64,000 bases of DNA, taken from Silene latifolia (taxonomy: Eukaryota > Streptophyta > Magnoliopsida > Caryophyllales > Caryophyllaceae). Below, one piece after another: positions 10,936 through 22,921 of the stretch; positions within the stretch are counted from its first letter, which is position 1; each line of letters starts with the position of its first letter. The translations under genes were made by a program, and so were the position numbers. The notes under the pieces were generated by a model. The model saw only the letters and a list, made by a program, of their open reading frames with translations, ran no database searches and had not been told where the DNA came from. The stretch lies in NCBI RefSeq assembly GCF_048544455.1, contig NC_133530.1, forward strand, positions 19,521,748 to 19,585,747. The letters run 5' to 3'.

Positions 10936-11344
10936 GGAGATGATGTCTGTACCCTTTTGCCTTTCCGTCTTTGTATTTTGTACAACTTTGGCAGGTTGTC
11001 CTTTGGCTGACCCTTATGGGGACGGCCGTCGTTTGTATTTCTTGTAATTTGTTGAACATATTTAATAAGAGTTCGTTTCTTCTGCCTCCGGCTTGGCCGA
11101 GGTCTTTACCTCATTCCTGTCTGAGTTTTTCTCATGTTATTAATTGGGCGTCTCCTTTGTTTCCGCCTTGGCTTGGCCGAGGCAGTCTAGAGTGCGTTCC
11201 TCAACTGTGTAACGCTTCTAAGGCGTTTTGATCACTTTGCGAGTATCAACTGCGCTGGTCGTGACCGTCGAGGTATTTGTTTCCTGAGGGTGATTGCCAT
11301 TCTTGCCGGTGTGACGGTATCAGCCGACGAGTGTTCCTTGTTAT

Positions 11345-11760
11345 TGACTGCCGTGGCGTCTACCATTTGGAGTGACTGTCGGCGCGTCTAACACTTGGGG
11401 TGACTGCGACGGCGCCCACTTCTTGATGGAGACTGCCGTGGCGTCTACCACTTGGAGTGACTGCGACGGCGTCAAACCTCTTGGGGTGACTGTCGTGGCG
11501 TCTACTACTTGGGGTGACTGCGACGGCGCCTACTTCTTGGAGGAGACTGCCGTGGCGTCTACCACTTGGAGTGACTGCGACGGCGTCAAACCTCTTGGGG
11601 TGATGCCGTGGCGTCTACTACTTGGGGTGATCTGCGACGACGCCTACTTCTTGATGGAGCGCGTGGCGTCTACCATTTGGAGTGATCTGCGACGGCGTCA
11701 AACCTCTTGGGGTGATCGCTAGTGGCGTCTACTACTTGGGGTGACTGCGACGGCGCCTGC
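11345..11760. repeat. Tandem repeat array of R1 (about 119-bp higher-order unit)
   Basis: About 3.5 copies of a ~119-bp unit are present, each made of four ~30-bp modules around TACTTGGGGTGACTGCGACG, with alternating GTGGCGTCTAC, GGCGTCAAACC and GGCGCCTACTTC starts. A second 65-bp direct duplication (GCCGCTCTTGTCGGTATGAC) follows at 11775-11865. A tandem repeat between pol and the 3' end is the hallmark described for Retand. A long open frame through the array reflects its periodicity and is not called as a gene. Confidence 0.85.
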
Positions 11761-12056
11761 TTCTTGATGGAGATGCCGCTCTTGTCGGTATGACAAAGTG
11801 TGAGCCGACGTACATTTCTTGGTAGAGATTGCCGCTCTTGTCGGTATGACAAAGTGCGAGCCAGCGTCGTCTTTGCTTCCTAGTGACTATGGGGAAAATG
11901 AACGTTTTGATGGAAGACTTGGACGATTTTTCATTAGATAAAAACATGCGTCGGGGTGCCCACAGCTGTTTTGGACACCTCCGCCGCTACACAGAATTTT
12001 CCCGAGATTGCCAGTGTCCTAACGGTTTATCAAAGGCACACCTTCCCGGTCAGCCG

Positions 12057-13032
12057 CTAGCTACATCCATGAGGTCGCCCTCCTGTTGTAAGGATAGATT
12101 TTTCCCTTTCTCTGATTTCTTTGCTACTTTGAGGGATTGCATGTTGCATCCTGGCGCCTATCCGGGACGTTGACCACCTCGTCATTCTCGTCTTTGGAGA
12201 CGAGCTTATGCGCTTCCCCCGGTCCGAGACATACATCGGTGTTAGGGCCCGGATGGACATCACTGCGTCAGCCTCGCTCAGGGTGACTCGGCCTATGAGA
12301 ACGTTGTAGGCGGACGAGCCGTCGATGACCACGAACTCAGCTAGGACATTCTTAGCCGCATTCTTTTCGCCGAACGTCACCGGGAGTCTGATTGATCCCG
12401 GTGGTACCAGGCCGGCCCCGCAGAAGTCGTATAGTGGGTTGGTGCAGGCTCAAGTCCTTGACTTTCAGGCCGAGGTGAGGAAGCACTCCCGAACATGATG
12501 TTCGTGTACGCGCCGTGTCAATCGGCACCTCTTGACCAGGTGGTTGGATATGTCCAAATTGACTACAAGTGGGTCGCTGTGAGGAGCGATGACTCCTTCG
12601 TAGTCCTTCCTTCCAATGGTTATATCGGGGATGTTGGAAGCAGGGATCGCTGTGTTGGGCACAAAGTTGATGGCCTGATATAGCTCGTTCAGGTGCCGTT
12701 TGTGCCCATGAGCGGACCCTCCGTTCTCGTTGCCCCCGATGACAACATGGATCACTCATATCCGTTCGAAGACGGATTTCTTACCCGAACGTTTCGGCGT
12801 CGATCTTTTGGCCTTTGGCAACGTATTTGCCGAGGCTTCCTTCCGGATCAGCTCTTCAATGGCATTCTTCGATGCCGGCGATCGTTGGTTAGATGGCGGT
12901 GTGGCCGTGGTACTCACAAAGATGGATCGTGTCACCGTCACTTTTTGGCTTGGGGGTCTCTCCCACTTCTGGCCCTCGTTTTTGCTCAGGGCGAAGACCT
13001 CGGCGGCTGATACGACGAGAGGGGTTTTATCA
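12057..13032 (-). pseudogene. R1 gag C-terminus and aspartic protease, broken
   Basis: Read from 13032 downward, this continues R1 gag after the R2 insertion point (TPLVVSAAEVFALSKNEGQK). Retropepsin-like segments follow: a VPIDT active-site stretch, VLPHLGLKVKDL, then FVVIDGSSAYNVLIGRVTL, which is the typical 'hydrophobic-x-x-LLGR'-like second half of the fold. Frames switch at least three times, and the Gly after the catalytic Asp-Thr is not readable in frame. RT does not follow; sequence passes within ~300 bp into tandem repeats, so most of pol is deleted. Confidence 0.65.
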
Positions 13033-13037
13033 CTATA

Positions 13038-15460
13038 TGTAGACACCTCGTTTCTGCACCCCTCGCAAACCACCCGGTGATGATTGGGCCGCATGTTTGA
13101 TTCGCGGAACGATTAGTGACAGTTCGTAAGATTATCGTCAAGTGATTGCTCAAAAATTAATGTCAACCTCTTAGTTGTCATCTACGTGCCGATACGGTCG
13201 TTTTGGAGAATTAGAGTACATTCGAGTCCGGTCAAAACCGTCTCCATTTTCTCGATAATCGTTAAATCCGAGTCGAATGTTCTGGAATGTTCCGGATAAT
13301 TCTATTCCATATTTCTCAAATTTTATCTTTTGGCAAATAATATCCCGTCATATTTACATAATATTCAAAAGATAATCGAATTAAATCCGTCCTACCATAA
13401 CTAAAACACGGAAATCTTTCTTAAACAGAGGAAACCTCTCGGGAATAGACGCGCAGAAGCCGCGCTGCGCCTCTTCCAAGAGACGCAGTGGCTGCTGCGC
13501 CTCTTCCCAGGCCCTTCTTTGCATGATTTACGTATCTTTTTTATATCTTTCCGAGATTCACTTCCAAAGAGTCTCCGAAACCCTATTCCTCCGTGTGATT
13601 AGTATAAATAGGAGCTTTCGTTCCTCATATTTCTCACGCGAGTGTCCGCCCTTCTCTTCTCCCTTTGCATTCTAGACTTTGTTCTTACTAATTGGCGCCT
13701 ACGTGCTTGAACCTTCGACCACGTAAGCTCGGATCCTTCCGGGTACCAGCCTCTCCGTTGCATGACCGACCAATTTGACCACTACACAATAATCAATCTA
13801 ATTAATCAATTTGTCTTAATCGTTTTCCTCTTTAGAGGGCATTCTTTCCTTGCATTCGCGTCGAGCATTCACTAATCGATCTTCTTAGTTCATCTCGTTC
13901 CGTCAACATGTAAGTCTGAGGGTGTAATAATCCTTATTTTATTTATTGTTATTTATTTTATTGTATTCATCGTTGTAAGATTTACGTCGAAAATACCATT
14001 AAAATCGATTTCTAAAACCGTGCTTTAAAACCTGTTTTTGCGGATTTCCAGTGGACAGACGGAGAGAAAAGACGCAGCAACTGCTGCGCCTCTTCGAAGG
14101 AGCGCGGCACCTGCTGCGCCTCTTCGTGAGGCTGCCGCAGTTCCTGCCTCTTTTCTTCTTCCTCCGTCCTCTGTAATTCATGACAAAATTGTTTATTTTC
14201 TTTTGTTCGTCTGTTCATTCATCATATTAGCATATAATTTCATATGTATCATAATTCATCATCATAATCTACATGTTTAATTCATCATTGTTCCGACTTA
14301 AATCCTAGATAATCAATATTTATGGGTTTTCGTCTTTAATATTCAAACCCGGATTTTAGAGATTCAATTTGTTCATGTTGAGTTTCTGAGATTCGTCATT
14401 GATATATTTGCATCCATGTTCGTCGTCTTTCGTCGTGTTTAGTCTAATTAATTTGTTTAGTTGTTTGTTGATTTCATTAACATCGACCCTTCACATAATT
14501 AATCTGTTTATTTCCGTCTCATTCATGTTTTACTGTTTTATTGACCCATTCATATGTAAATAATTCATTAAATTACTTTCATCCGAGTAGATAATTTAAT
14601 CCATCCTTAAATTTACCAACTAACATTAACGGTTTGCGATTAAGCTTCACGACAGAACTCACCCTTGGGAACAGACGCAAGCGATCGGCCGCGCCTCTTC
14701 CAAAGGGCGCAGTGTCTGCTGCGCCTGTTCCAGGGTGATTTCTGTCCCTGAACTCCTTTCTGCCTTGACGTAGTTTGTTTAGTCTACGTATTAATCAACT
14801 AATACCTGTATTATCACCTTCTGACTTATTCGTATTTCTTTCTAGTTTATTCTTTTATTTCGTTTTCTCAAATCATCCGTTTTAAAGGTATTTTCGACAT
14901 AAATCGCCTATTTCAATGTAATTATTGTAATTTCCATTAATGTAATTTTCTATTATTGTATTTCTCCTATTGCTTGTATGCTTTCACATGTAATCGAGCA
15001 TTAAATCCAACTTCGACATTAATTGTTTGCTAACTAATTGTCCACCGACTTAGTCTAATTCTCACATGTTAGGATTAATCTAATGGATGTTGCATTGCAT
15101 GCATATAACCGACGATATATCAAGTACGAATAAATTCCCTAATCATTAGTAGAGGCCGCTATCGAGGCGGGCGGGATTAGGTGTTCGATCAAAAGAGCTT
15201 CCTAATACGTACCCTCACCCCTTACTCCAGATCTCCGTGAGCACCCGTGTTCATTGGCATCCACGAGAGTCATTCTAGACATAGAATGCTAAGGGTAACG
15301 ATTGCTTAGTGTTCATGTCACTACTTTGTGTCTTGACATGACACGAGGTATTCGAACGGTTCCAATTTCCCATAAAAATTGGTGGCGACTCCATACAAAA
15401 TGCAAACGCTTGTCCCTCGTTTCTCAACCAAGCGCCCCCGTGGGCGGCCCGCTGTCCACA
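13038..15460 (+). repeat. 5' LTR of R2
   Basis: 2423 bp, matching 30156-32576. It contains TATAAATA at 13603 and several GC-rich modules (GACGCAG...GCGCCTCTTCC at 13445-13510, 14070-14150 and 14665-14735). Mismatches to the other LTR cluster in those modules. Confidence 0.92.
13603..13610 (+). promoter_or_regulatory. TATA box of the R2 5' LTR
   Basis: TATAAATA within AGTATAAATAGGAGC, followed by a C/T-rich stretch suited to initiation. It is repeated at 30724-30731 in the 3' LTR. It would drive the gag-pol transcript. Confidence 0.7.
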
Positions 15461-15483
15461 GTTTGGCGACTCCGCTGGGGATA
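15461..15483 (+). promoter_or_regulatory. Primer binding site of R2
   Basis: TTTGGCGACTCCGCTGGGG begins directly after the 5' LTR; a TGGCG start complements a tRNA 3' CCA end. I do not assign the tRNA. Confidence 0.65.
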
Positions 15484-16257
15484 TACACTTACGTGTAGCT
15501 AGGGTGAAACTTGAACAAGGTTAGGGAATAAGTTTGTACAAGACAATTGTCGGTTTTCATAACTCGGTCTTCCTAGACCGTTTAAATCGGCCTTCCTAGG
15601 CCCAACCCAACCCATTTGACCAATCGTCCCGTCTAAACGGTCCTAATTCTTATTTGGGCCTAAGGATGGATAGCGATTGACGTCATCCATACCATGATGC
15701 TTACTCTTGTTTGTATCAAGGGCCTTCACTACTTGAGGAAATGGACTAGGAATCGGCCTTACTCTTGTTTGGCACGAGCCTCTCTCCAGACTTCGGGTTT
15801 GATGGTTCGGTATGGCAACCCACCCTTTAAACCAAAACCTTTCTAAATGCACTCAGCATCCCGTTATAATGCTTGTATAAACATGCAAAACCTTATGTGA
15901 TCACCATTTCAAAACAAACCATGACGAATTTTCAAAAAAATCAAAACCCGTTTTTAATCAAGAATTTCGAAAATAGGGCCTTTAATCAGTACAAAGTCCG
16001 GTCAAAACTCTGTCCGTTTGTCAAGTCAAAATTCGGGCCACAAGCCCATTTCAAACCTCACTTCGAGTCCACTCCTACAACTACACTACAGTTGGCTAGG
16101 ACACACATTTTCAAAGACCTTGTCTTTCTTCAAAATTCACTCAACACAAGTGGCACACACCCACTTCACGAGTCAAAAACTTTTCCTCTTTTAGCAAATG
16201 TGATAGAATGGTCGATCGTGTTTTGATTCGTCGCCGGTCTCTTATACATTTTCCAAG
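15484..16257 (+). other. R2 untranslated leader
   Basis: About 0.77 kb between primer site and gag ATG. Short ORFs are present (for example 15873-16226), but no domain is seen. Long leaders are usual in Ogre-like elements. Confidence 0.6.
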
Positions 16258-18198
16258 ATGCCTGGGTCAAGTGATGATACGAACCTCCAGCAAATTCAAG
16301 AGAGTAATGATCGAATCCTGGCCGCGATAACCCAAATGCAACTCACTCAAGAACAAACCTATGACCGCCTTGAGCTTATCGAAGGCCGCATCTTTGATGT
16401 AGAGGGAAAACTACCTCCCATTAAGAGTGAAGTACTAGGTTTTTCCGATGACGAGTCCAAAGATGAGAATCCTCTCATGGGGACAAGCTGCGGTGAGAAA
16501 AGACTCCAATACCTAGAGGAGCAATTGATGTACCTTAAGGGGGATGACATTTACAGGGAGAACAATCGTAAGTATGAAGCCGTCAATTCCAAATTGCCCA
16601 CTAACTTTAGCATGACGGATATCCCTAAGTTTAAAGGACATGAGAACCCTTTGAACCACATCCGCGCCTTCAAGGACTACATGTCTATCAAAGGCATCAA
16701 ACCCGAGATGTTCTTAAGGATCTTTCCTTCATCTCTTGACACCATCCCAAAGCAATGGTTCTACACTTTAGATCACAAAAAGGTCGCTACTTGGGAGGAC
16801 GCCGCCATTGAGTTCTCGAAACAATACGCGGATAATGCCGAGATCCAAGTCAACATGCGCACTCTAGAGGTTCTTACCCAAAATGACAAAGAAGGATTCA
16901 CCGACTTCCTAAGTAGGTGGAGGAAGACTAGTACTCAACTAGTAGAACGTCCAGATGAGGCCACTCTTGTGGAGAAGTTCGTGGACAATCTCAAGCCCAT
17001 ATATGCCAACCATTTGAGATATCAAAACATCAAGACTTTCAAAGATTTAACCGTGTTGGGGACACGAATTGAAGATGACATCCGCAAAGGGCTCTTGTCC
17101 AAAAAGGTAGGTCGAGGATATCAAGGGTCCACAAGTCGTTCATACGGCTCTACTAGCAAGACCGACGAAGTTAACCTTCTCGAGCCATCCAAGAAAACTA
17201 GCCCACCAAGGAAGTTCACAAACCTTGGGGACACATACTCCAACGCTCTGAAAAGGCTAATGAAGCAAGGCAAACTCCAACCTATTGGACCTACTCCCGA
17301 ACCCGAAAGGAAGTCCAAATTCTGGGATGAAAATTCTTACTGTGAATACCATAGGGGCAAGGGGCACGACACAGAAAAATGCTACAAGTTGAAACATGTA
17401 CTTCAGGATATGATTGAAGATGGCCGGCTTCCAATTCCACCAGGAGGTAAGCCCAACAACACTCAGAATCCTCTTGGAGTTCTAGTGATTACAAGTGACG
17501 AATCTACCTTAGACTGCTCACATCTCATTTCTCCCACCGAAAATGAAATTCATGCAATTGAGAAAGAAAGACTCTACTCTACCATCTCCCCTACCATTTC
17601 CGACTTCATCGCATGGGCAAGGAGTGTAGATAGACAAGTGTGGGAATTAGAAAACATGGTAATGATCTTACGCGATCCCAAGGCAACGCCTAAAGAACGC
17701 ATACCATTGACCTTTTCTCAAAATGCCACCGTGGTCGATAGACTAGTTGATCAAATCATACGACTAGAAAGTGACATCATGAGGATGAAAGAACTAGCTG
17801 CAATTAATGGGGTTTGGGCCGATGACGATGAAGACGAGTATCTCATCGAAAACTCCTTGGTAAAAGAGATAGTCCAAAATGGCGAAGACCAAGATGTGGA
17901 TCATCTAACTCGCTCGGGCCGTCCATACCAAAGTACTACTCAAAACAGTCCAACCAATGTCATCACACCAAATGACAACGAAGACGATCCCACTGACCAT
18001 TTGCTCAAGCAATTACAAAGAACCAAGGCTGATCTTTCAGTCTGGCAACTAGTGGCAAGCTCATTTCCACACCGCCAAGCTTTACTGCAAGCTTTGGCCA
18101 AATTGAATGTGGCACATAACTCTACTCCCGAAGATGTAGTCAACTTGGTCTTCCAAGAATCACCGAAGTTAAGTAATCCTATTACTTTCTCGATTTAA
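16258..18198 (+). CDS. R2 gag, 646 aa
   Basis: An uninterrupted frame starting MPGSSDDTNLQQIQESNDRI. An N-terminal coiled coil (residues ~5-55) is followed by a retrotransposon gag core (~115-290; landmarks FSMTDIPKFKGHENPLNHI and KQWFYTLD). A zinc-knuckle-like C-x2-H-x4-H-x4-C (CEYHRGKGHDTEKC, near residue 362) is the variant typical of Tat/Ogre gags. The C-terminal third is acidic and of unknown fold. Gag packages the RNA into virus-like particles in the cytoplasm. It is the only fully open ORF in the R2 polyprotein, consistent with recent activity. Confidence 0.88.
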   Translation: MPGSSDDTNLQQIQESNDRILAAITQMQLTQEQTYDRLELIEGRIFDVEGKLPPIKSEVLGFSDDESKDENPLMGTSCGEKRLQYLEEQLMYLKGDDIYRENNRKYEAVNSKLPTNFSMTDIPKFKGHENPLNHIRAFKDYMSIKGIKPEMFLRIFPSSLDTIPKQWFYTLDHKKVATWEDAAIEFSKQYADNAEIQVNMRTLEVLTQNDKEGFTDFLSRWRKTSTQLVERPDEATLVEKFVDNLKPIYANHLRYQNIKTFKDLTVLGTRIEDDIRKGLLSKKVGRGYQGSTSRSYGSTSKTDEVNLLEPSKKTSPPRKFTNLGDTYSNALKRLMKQGKLQPIGPTPEPERKSKFWDENSYCEYHRGKGHDTEKCYKLKHVLQDMIEDGRLPIPPGGKPNNTQNPLGVLVITSDESTLDCSHLISPTENEIHAIEKERLYSTISPTISDFIAWARSVDRQVWELENMVMILRDPKATPKERIPLTFSQNATVVDRLVDQIIRLESDIMRMKELAAINGVWADDDEDEYLIENSLVKEIVQNGEDQDVDHLTRSGRPYQSTTQNSPTNVITPNDNEDDPTDHLLKQLQRTKADLSVWQLVASSFPHRQALLQALAKLNVAHNSTPEDVVNLVFQESPKLSNPITFSI

Positions 18199-19085
18199 GA
18201 CTTGCCACCTTTTGGCGCTAGTCACAACCTCGCTCTATACATCACCGTCATCTGTCTAAAGAAGAATGTGCCAATGACCTTGGTAGATGATGGCTCATGG
18301 TCAACGTCATACCCCTCAAAACGGCATATAAACCGGGCATGAAAGAGTCGGATTGGACCCCTACAAGTCAAGGTGTACGCGCATATGACGGTACGCGACG
18401 AAAAGTGGTTGGACTTGCTAGCCTAACCATAGCCACGGGACCAATCGAGCGAAAGGTCAACTTCCAAATAGTGGACATCGAAGCTTCATTCAACATACTT
18501 CTGGGAAGGCCTTGGATTCATGCTTCCAAAGCAGTAACATCCACCCTTCACCAAAAGATCAAGATCCCACTCAATGGCAAAGTTGTGACAATCACTTCGC
18601 ACGCCTATCAAGGCAATAATCGAGAAACAGTCAAGCAATCAAGTCCTGGCGGATCCCATATACGAACTTGGGGGCTTCCAAAGTGTAAGTGTCATAGAAA
18701 GCGAGTTGGCACCCTTGTACTACAATCCCTACTCTAACTTGGTGGTCAATCACATACTCAAAAATCAGGGATACTTCCCTGGAATGCCTTTGAACCCAAT
18801 TCGGAAGAACACCTTCGCACCATACAAGAAAGGCAACTCATCAAGAATACCACTTGGACTAGGATACAAACCCACAAACCAAGAAGTTCTCAAATGCTTG
18901 CTCAAGTCCAAAATCGCAAGTATGTAGGAGTCCAAATGAAGCCATATCTCCCCACCTTAAATGGATACTTCGTTCAAGAAGGAAGTTCGGAACTCTATCA
19001 TGGATTTCCCGAACCTTGGCATTACCTCGAGAGGAAGTTAGCCGGAATCGAGATCTTTCGCGATTGCTACTTTATCCCTCCATAA
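18199..19085 (+). pseudogene. R2 protease and spacer, frameshifted
   Basis: The catalytic stretch reads VPMTLVDDGS; one base seems missing just after it (about 18295), and the frame 18297-18737 carries the rest of the retropepsin, with FNILLGRPWIHASKA as the second landmark. Frames 18706-18927 and 18894-19085 continue a Pro/Tyr-rich spacer before RT. The protease would cut the Gag-Pol polyprotein. The stop and frame changes could be consensus errors. Confidence 0.75.
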
Positions 19086-19338
19086 ACGGTTCCTACCGTC
19101 AAAACCCGTCAAGCACCTTGCTTAGACGAACAAGTCGTTAGCCTCCTATTTGGAGAGGACCGATTTGTTAGGGCCGCGCGCAGATGAGATCATTACTACA
19201 ATACTTCAAGACGATCGCTTCAACCCCACCGCATTAATCACGTAAATCAATGCAAAGCAGCAGAAAGGATGGAGAAAATCAATCAAATGGACCGACAATC
19301 AAGGAAGACTCTTCAAGCTCACCACTGGAGAAGGAGAG

Positions 19339-21120
19339 ATGTTCAAAGAAGAGCCGGAAGACGACGAGTTCGAATCAGAGTCGGAGTCGGAGTCAGAGTC
19401 TAGAGAAGTCATTAGAGAGTCTACTCCCGTCGTCATCCCCACTCCCTTCGTTTCTCCTAGCTTACTTTCAAGTAGTCACAGTAGTTCGGGAAATGCCCCA
19501 ACTATCGTTTCCTTTGCCGCCACCGACCATGGATCGGTTGGCTTCTTTGTTTCAACTTTACTCAAGTCTTAATATGAATAAATCGGGTTCGCTTACTCTT
19601 TGCGTTATCTTGAGTGCAATTCATTTATGATGATACCGAGGATGACCAAAACCCGGACTTGACCGAAATACCTCCCTACGTAGCCAAAGAAATACTACAG
19701 AAAGGGAAGGGGGACCAAGAATTGAGGACACCGAACCCATCAATGTAGGAACCGAACTAGAACCCCAAGAACTTAGGATAGGGACTACCTTGAGCTCTAC
19801 CGAACGGGCCGAATTCATAGACCTCCTAAATGAATTCAAAGACGTTTTCGTTTGGTCCTACAAAGACATGCCAGGGATCGACAGAGACATTGCCGAGCAT
19901 AGAATTCCGATTAAGCTGCCGGGTTTCAAGCCTGTAGAAATGTAAGCTTCGACGGATGAGAACAGAATGGGCCCCCAAGATCAAGGAAGAAGTTGATAAG
20001 CAATTCAAAGCCGGGTTCATCAAAGTTTCCGAGTATTCTGACTGGGTGGCTAACATAGTACCCGTACCCAAAAAGGATGGGAGAATCCGAGTTTGTGTTG
20101 ACTTTAGAGATTTGAACAAAGCAAGTCCGAAAGATGACTTTCCTCTACCTCACATCGACATATTGGTGGACAATACTGCAGACCACGCATTACTATCCTT
20201 CATGGATGGATATGCGGGTTATAACCAAATCAAAATGGCCATGGAAGACATGCACAAGACCGCGTTCGTCACCCAATGGGGAACCTATTGTTATACAAAG
20301 AATGCCGTTCGGATTGATCAACGCCGGAGCTACATACCAACGCACCGCAACTACACTCTTACATGACATGATGCACAAAGAAGTTGAGGTATATGTAGAT
20401 GACATGATCGTCAAATCCAAAGAGAGAGAGGGACATATTGCGAACCTTCGCAAGTTCTTCGCAAAGCTACGAAAGTACAACATGAGACTCAATCCTCAGA
20501 AGTGCACATTTGGGGTAACGTCTGGCAAACTCCTAGGATACGTCGTTAGCCAACGAGGTATAGAAATAGATCCCTCGAAAATCAAAGCTCTGATTGAAAT
20601 GCCACAACCTCAAACGGAAAAAGAAGTCAGAGGATTCCTGGGAAAGGTTCAATACATAAGTCGATTCATATCGAAACTTACGATGATTTGCGAGCCTATC
20701 TTCAAGAAACTTAAGAAGACAGACCACACCATGTGGGATGATGATTGTCAAAAGGCGTTCGACCGAATCAAGGAGATATTAGCTAAACCACCAGTGCTCA
20801 TGCCACCACAACAAGATCAACCTCTTGGTTTGTATCTCACAGTAACTGAAACTGCCATGGGTGCTATGCTAGCTCAAACCGTAGGAAGTGAAGAAAGAGC
20901 TATTTACTACCTAAGTAAGAAGTTCTTGGAATACGAGTGCAAATATTCACAACTCGAAAAGACATGCCTCGCTCTTGTGTGGGCAACAAAGAAGCTACGC
21001 CACTACATGCTTAGCTACTCCGTCAAAATATTCTCCAAGATGGATCCAGTCAAATACCTCTTCGAGAAACCCGTCCTCAATGGACGCCTAGCAAGATGGA
21101 CCATGATGCTCTTAATTTGA
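19339..21120 (+). pseudogene. R2 reverse transcriptase and RNase H, frameshifted
   Basis: A Ser/Glu-rich linker (19339-19572) precedes the RT. RT landmarks: VCVDFRDLNKASPKDDFPLP (20090), FMDGYAGYNQI, MPFGLINAGATYQ, and the catalytic VYVDDMIVKS (20390). A Ty3-type RNase H follows (GLYLTVTETAMGAMLAQ, ending before 21120). Frames break near 19941 (extra T giving a stop), 20290 (frame change before MPFGL) and 21110 (about 2 bases missing). All key RT motifs are intact, so the damage is point-like. Confidence 0.85.
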
Positions 21121-22921
21121 CCTCAAATACGTGCCACTAAAAGTAATAAAGGGTCGCGCATTGCCGCCGAATTCTTCGCAGAAAATCCCATCAACGACGC
21201 ACAAGCCATAGATACTTGGTCATTTCCCGACGAGGATATACTTCAAACAGATGTAGACTCTTGGGACCTATACTTTGATGGAGCATCAAACCTAAGAGGA
21301 TTTGGGATAGGAGTGTTGCTCATTTCTCCTGAAGGTGAGCATACACCGATCGCTGTCAAACTCGACTTCGAGGTGACAAACAACGCCGCAGAGTATGAGG
21401 CTTGTTTAATTGGACTACAAGCGCAGAAGCTTAGGCATCAAAAACCTCCGAGTGCATGGAGATTCGTCACTAATCATCAACCAAGTTACAGGATCCTGGA
21501 AAATCCGGCGAAAGCCTAGCACCCTATCAAGCTAGGATTGACCAAGTCGCTCAATTCTTTGATCACGTAACCTACTTGCACCTACCTCGGGAGGAAAATC
21601 GGTTCATAGACGCTCTTGCGAAACTTGCATCTTTGATAAGTATACCAGATTACATGATGGAAATGCCTTTGTGTATCGAACGACGGTCGAGCCGCTTATG
21701 TCCATCAAATTACCGATGAAGAAGAAATCGCACAGAAACCCTGGTTCCAAGCAATCCTGAACTTCAAGCTTAATGGTACCTATCCACCGGATATGGATAA
21801 GAGGGGACAACGAGCTATACGCCTACTAGCTTCACAATACGTCCTCATGCAAGGAGAATTATACAAAAGAACACCTCTTGGTGTAGTCCTGCGTTGCCTT
21901 GATCATTCACAGGCACGAAAGGTGATGGAAGAAATCCACGATGGAGAGTGCGGTCCTCATATGAGTGGACCTATGATGGCAAAGAAAATCACACGTCTAG
22001 GGTACTATTGGACCACAATGGAATCCGATTGCATCAAATATGTGAGGCACTGCCACAATTGCCAAATCTTCGGGAATGTACAAAGATGTCCCTCCTTCGT
22101 TGCTCTATACGATGACATCTCCTGGGCCATTCTCCGCATGGGGAATTGACATAATTGGGAAAATAACCCCAGCCAGAACAGGAGGTCACTGTTTCATCCT
22201 AGTAGCAATTGACTACTTCACCAAATGGGTAGAAGCGGCTTCCTACACCGCTCTTACGGCCAAAAATGTAGCCAAATTCATACAAAATAACATCATCTGC
22301 CGATATGGTTGCCCACATGAGATCATCAGCGATAATGGGTCCCATTTCCAAGCCGAAACCGAACAATTGCTAGCCAAGTACAAGATCAAGCATCATCACT
22401 CATCGCCCTATAGACCACAAACTAACGGCGCGGTAGAAGCGGCTAACAAGAATGTCGTCACAATCCTCAAGAAAATGACTGACAATTACAGAGATTGGCC
22501 AAGCAAAATACCCTTCGCTTTGTGGGGGTATCGAACATCCGTCAGGACGCCCACTGGGGCCACTCCTTTCTATTTGACTTACGGCATGGAGGCCGTACAA
22601 CCAGTCGAGCTAGAAATACCATCCTTGCGTATTCTACTCGAAAGTCAAATCCCTGAAGCCGATTGGAAGAGGGATAGGTATGAAGAACTCATCCTCCTGG
22701 ATGAACGTAGGCTTCGTGCCTTACATAATGTCCAAACATATCAAGCACGTATCAAACGAGCTTTCAACAAAAGGGTTAGGCCAAGAAACATCAAAGAAGG
22801 AGATTTAGTTCTCAAATCGGTCAGAGCTCTTTTACCGCTTTCGACCCAAGGGGAAAATTCAAACCCTAATCGGGCCGGACCATATCTAGTCAAATCAATA
22901 CTCCCTGTGGGGTGCGGTTAG
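21121..22921 (+). pseudogene. R2 second RNase H (aRNH-like) and integrase, frameshifted
   Basis: An extra RNase H domain starts with LYFDGASNLRGFGIGVLLIS (21270) and continues VTNNAAEYEACLIGL, the double-RNase H arrangement of Tat/Ogre elements. Integrase follows: an HHCC zinc domain (H-x-GECGPH ... CHNCQ, 21940-22065), then the catalytic core with Asp in GIDIIG (22150), Asp in ISDNGSHF (22325) and Glu in TNGAVEAANK (22420). The C-terminal part ends PVGCG at 22921. Breaks are seen near 21430-21510 and 22070. Integrase joins the cDNA to host DNA. Confidence 0.85.

Noticed and set aside
10195-10985. Long minus-strand ORFs opposite the R1 coiled coil
   Set aside because: Shadow frames of a GC-rich Ala/Glu/Lys coding region on the plus strand; composition is Ser/Leu/Ala low complexity.
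11372-11722. 116-aa ORF encoding VASTTWGDCDGAY-like repeats
   Set aside because: The open frame is a by-product of the tandem array; several units shift frame and there is no promoter or domain.
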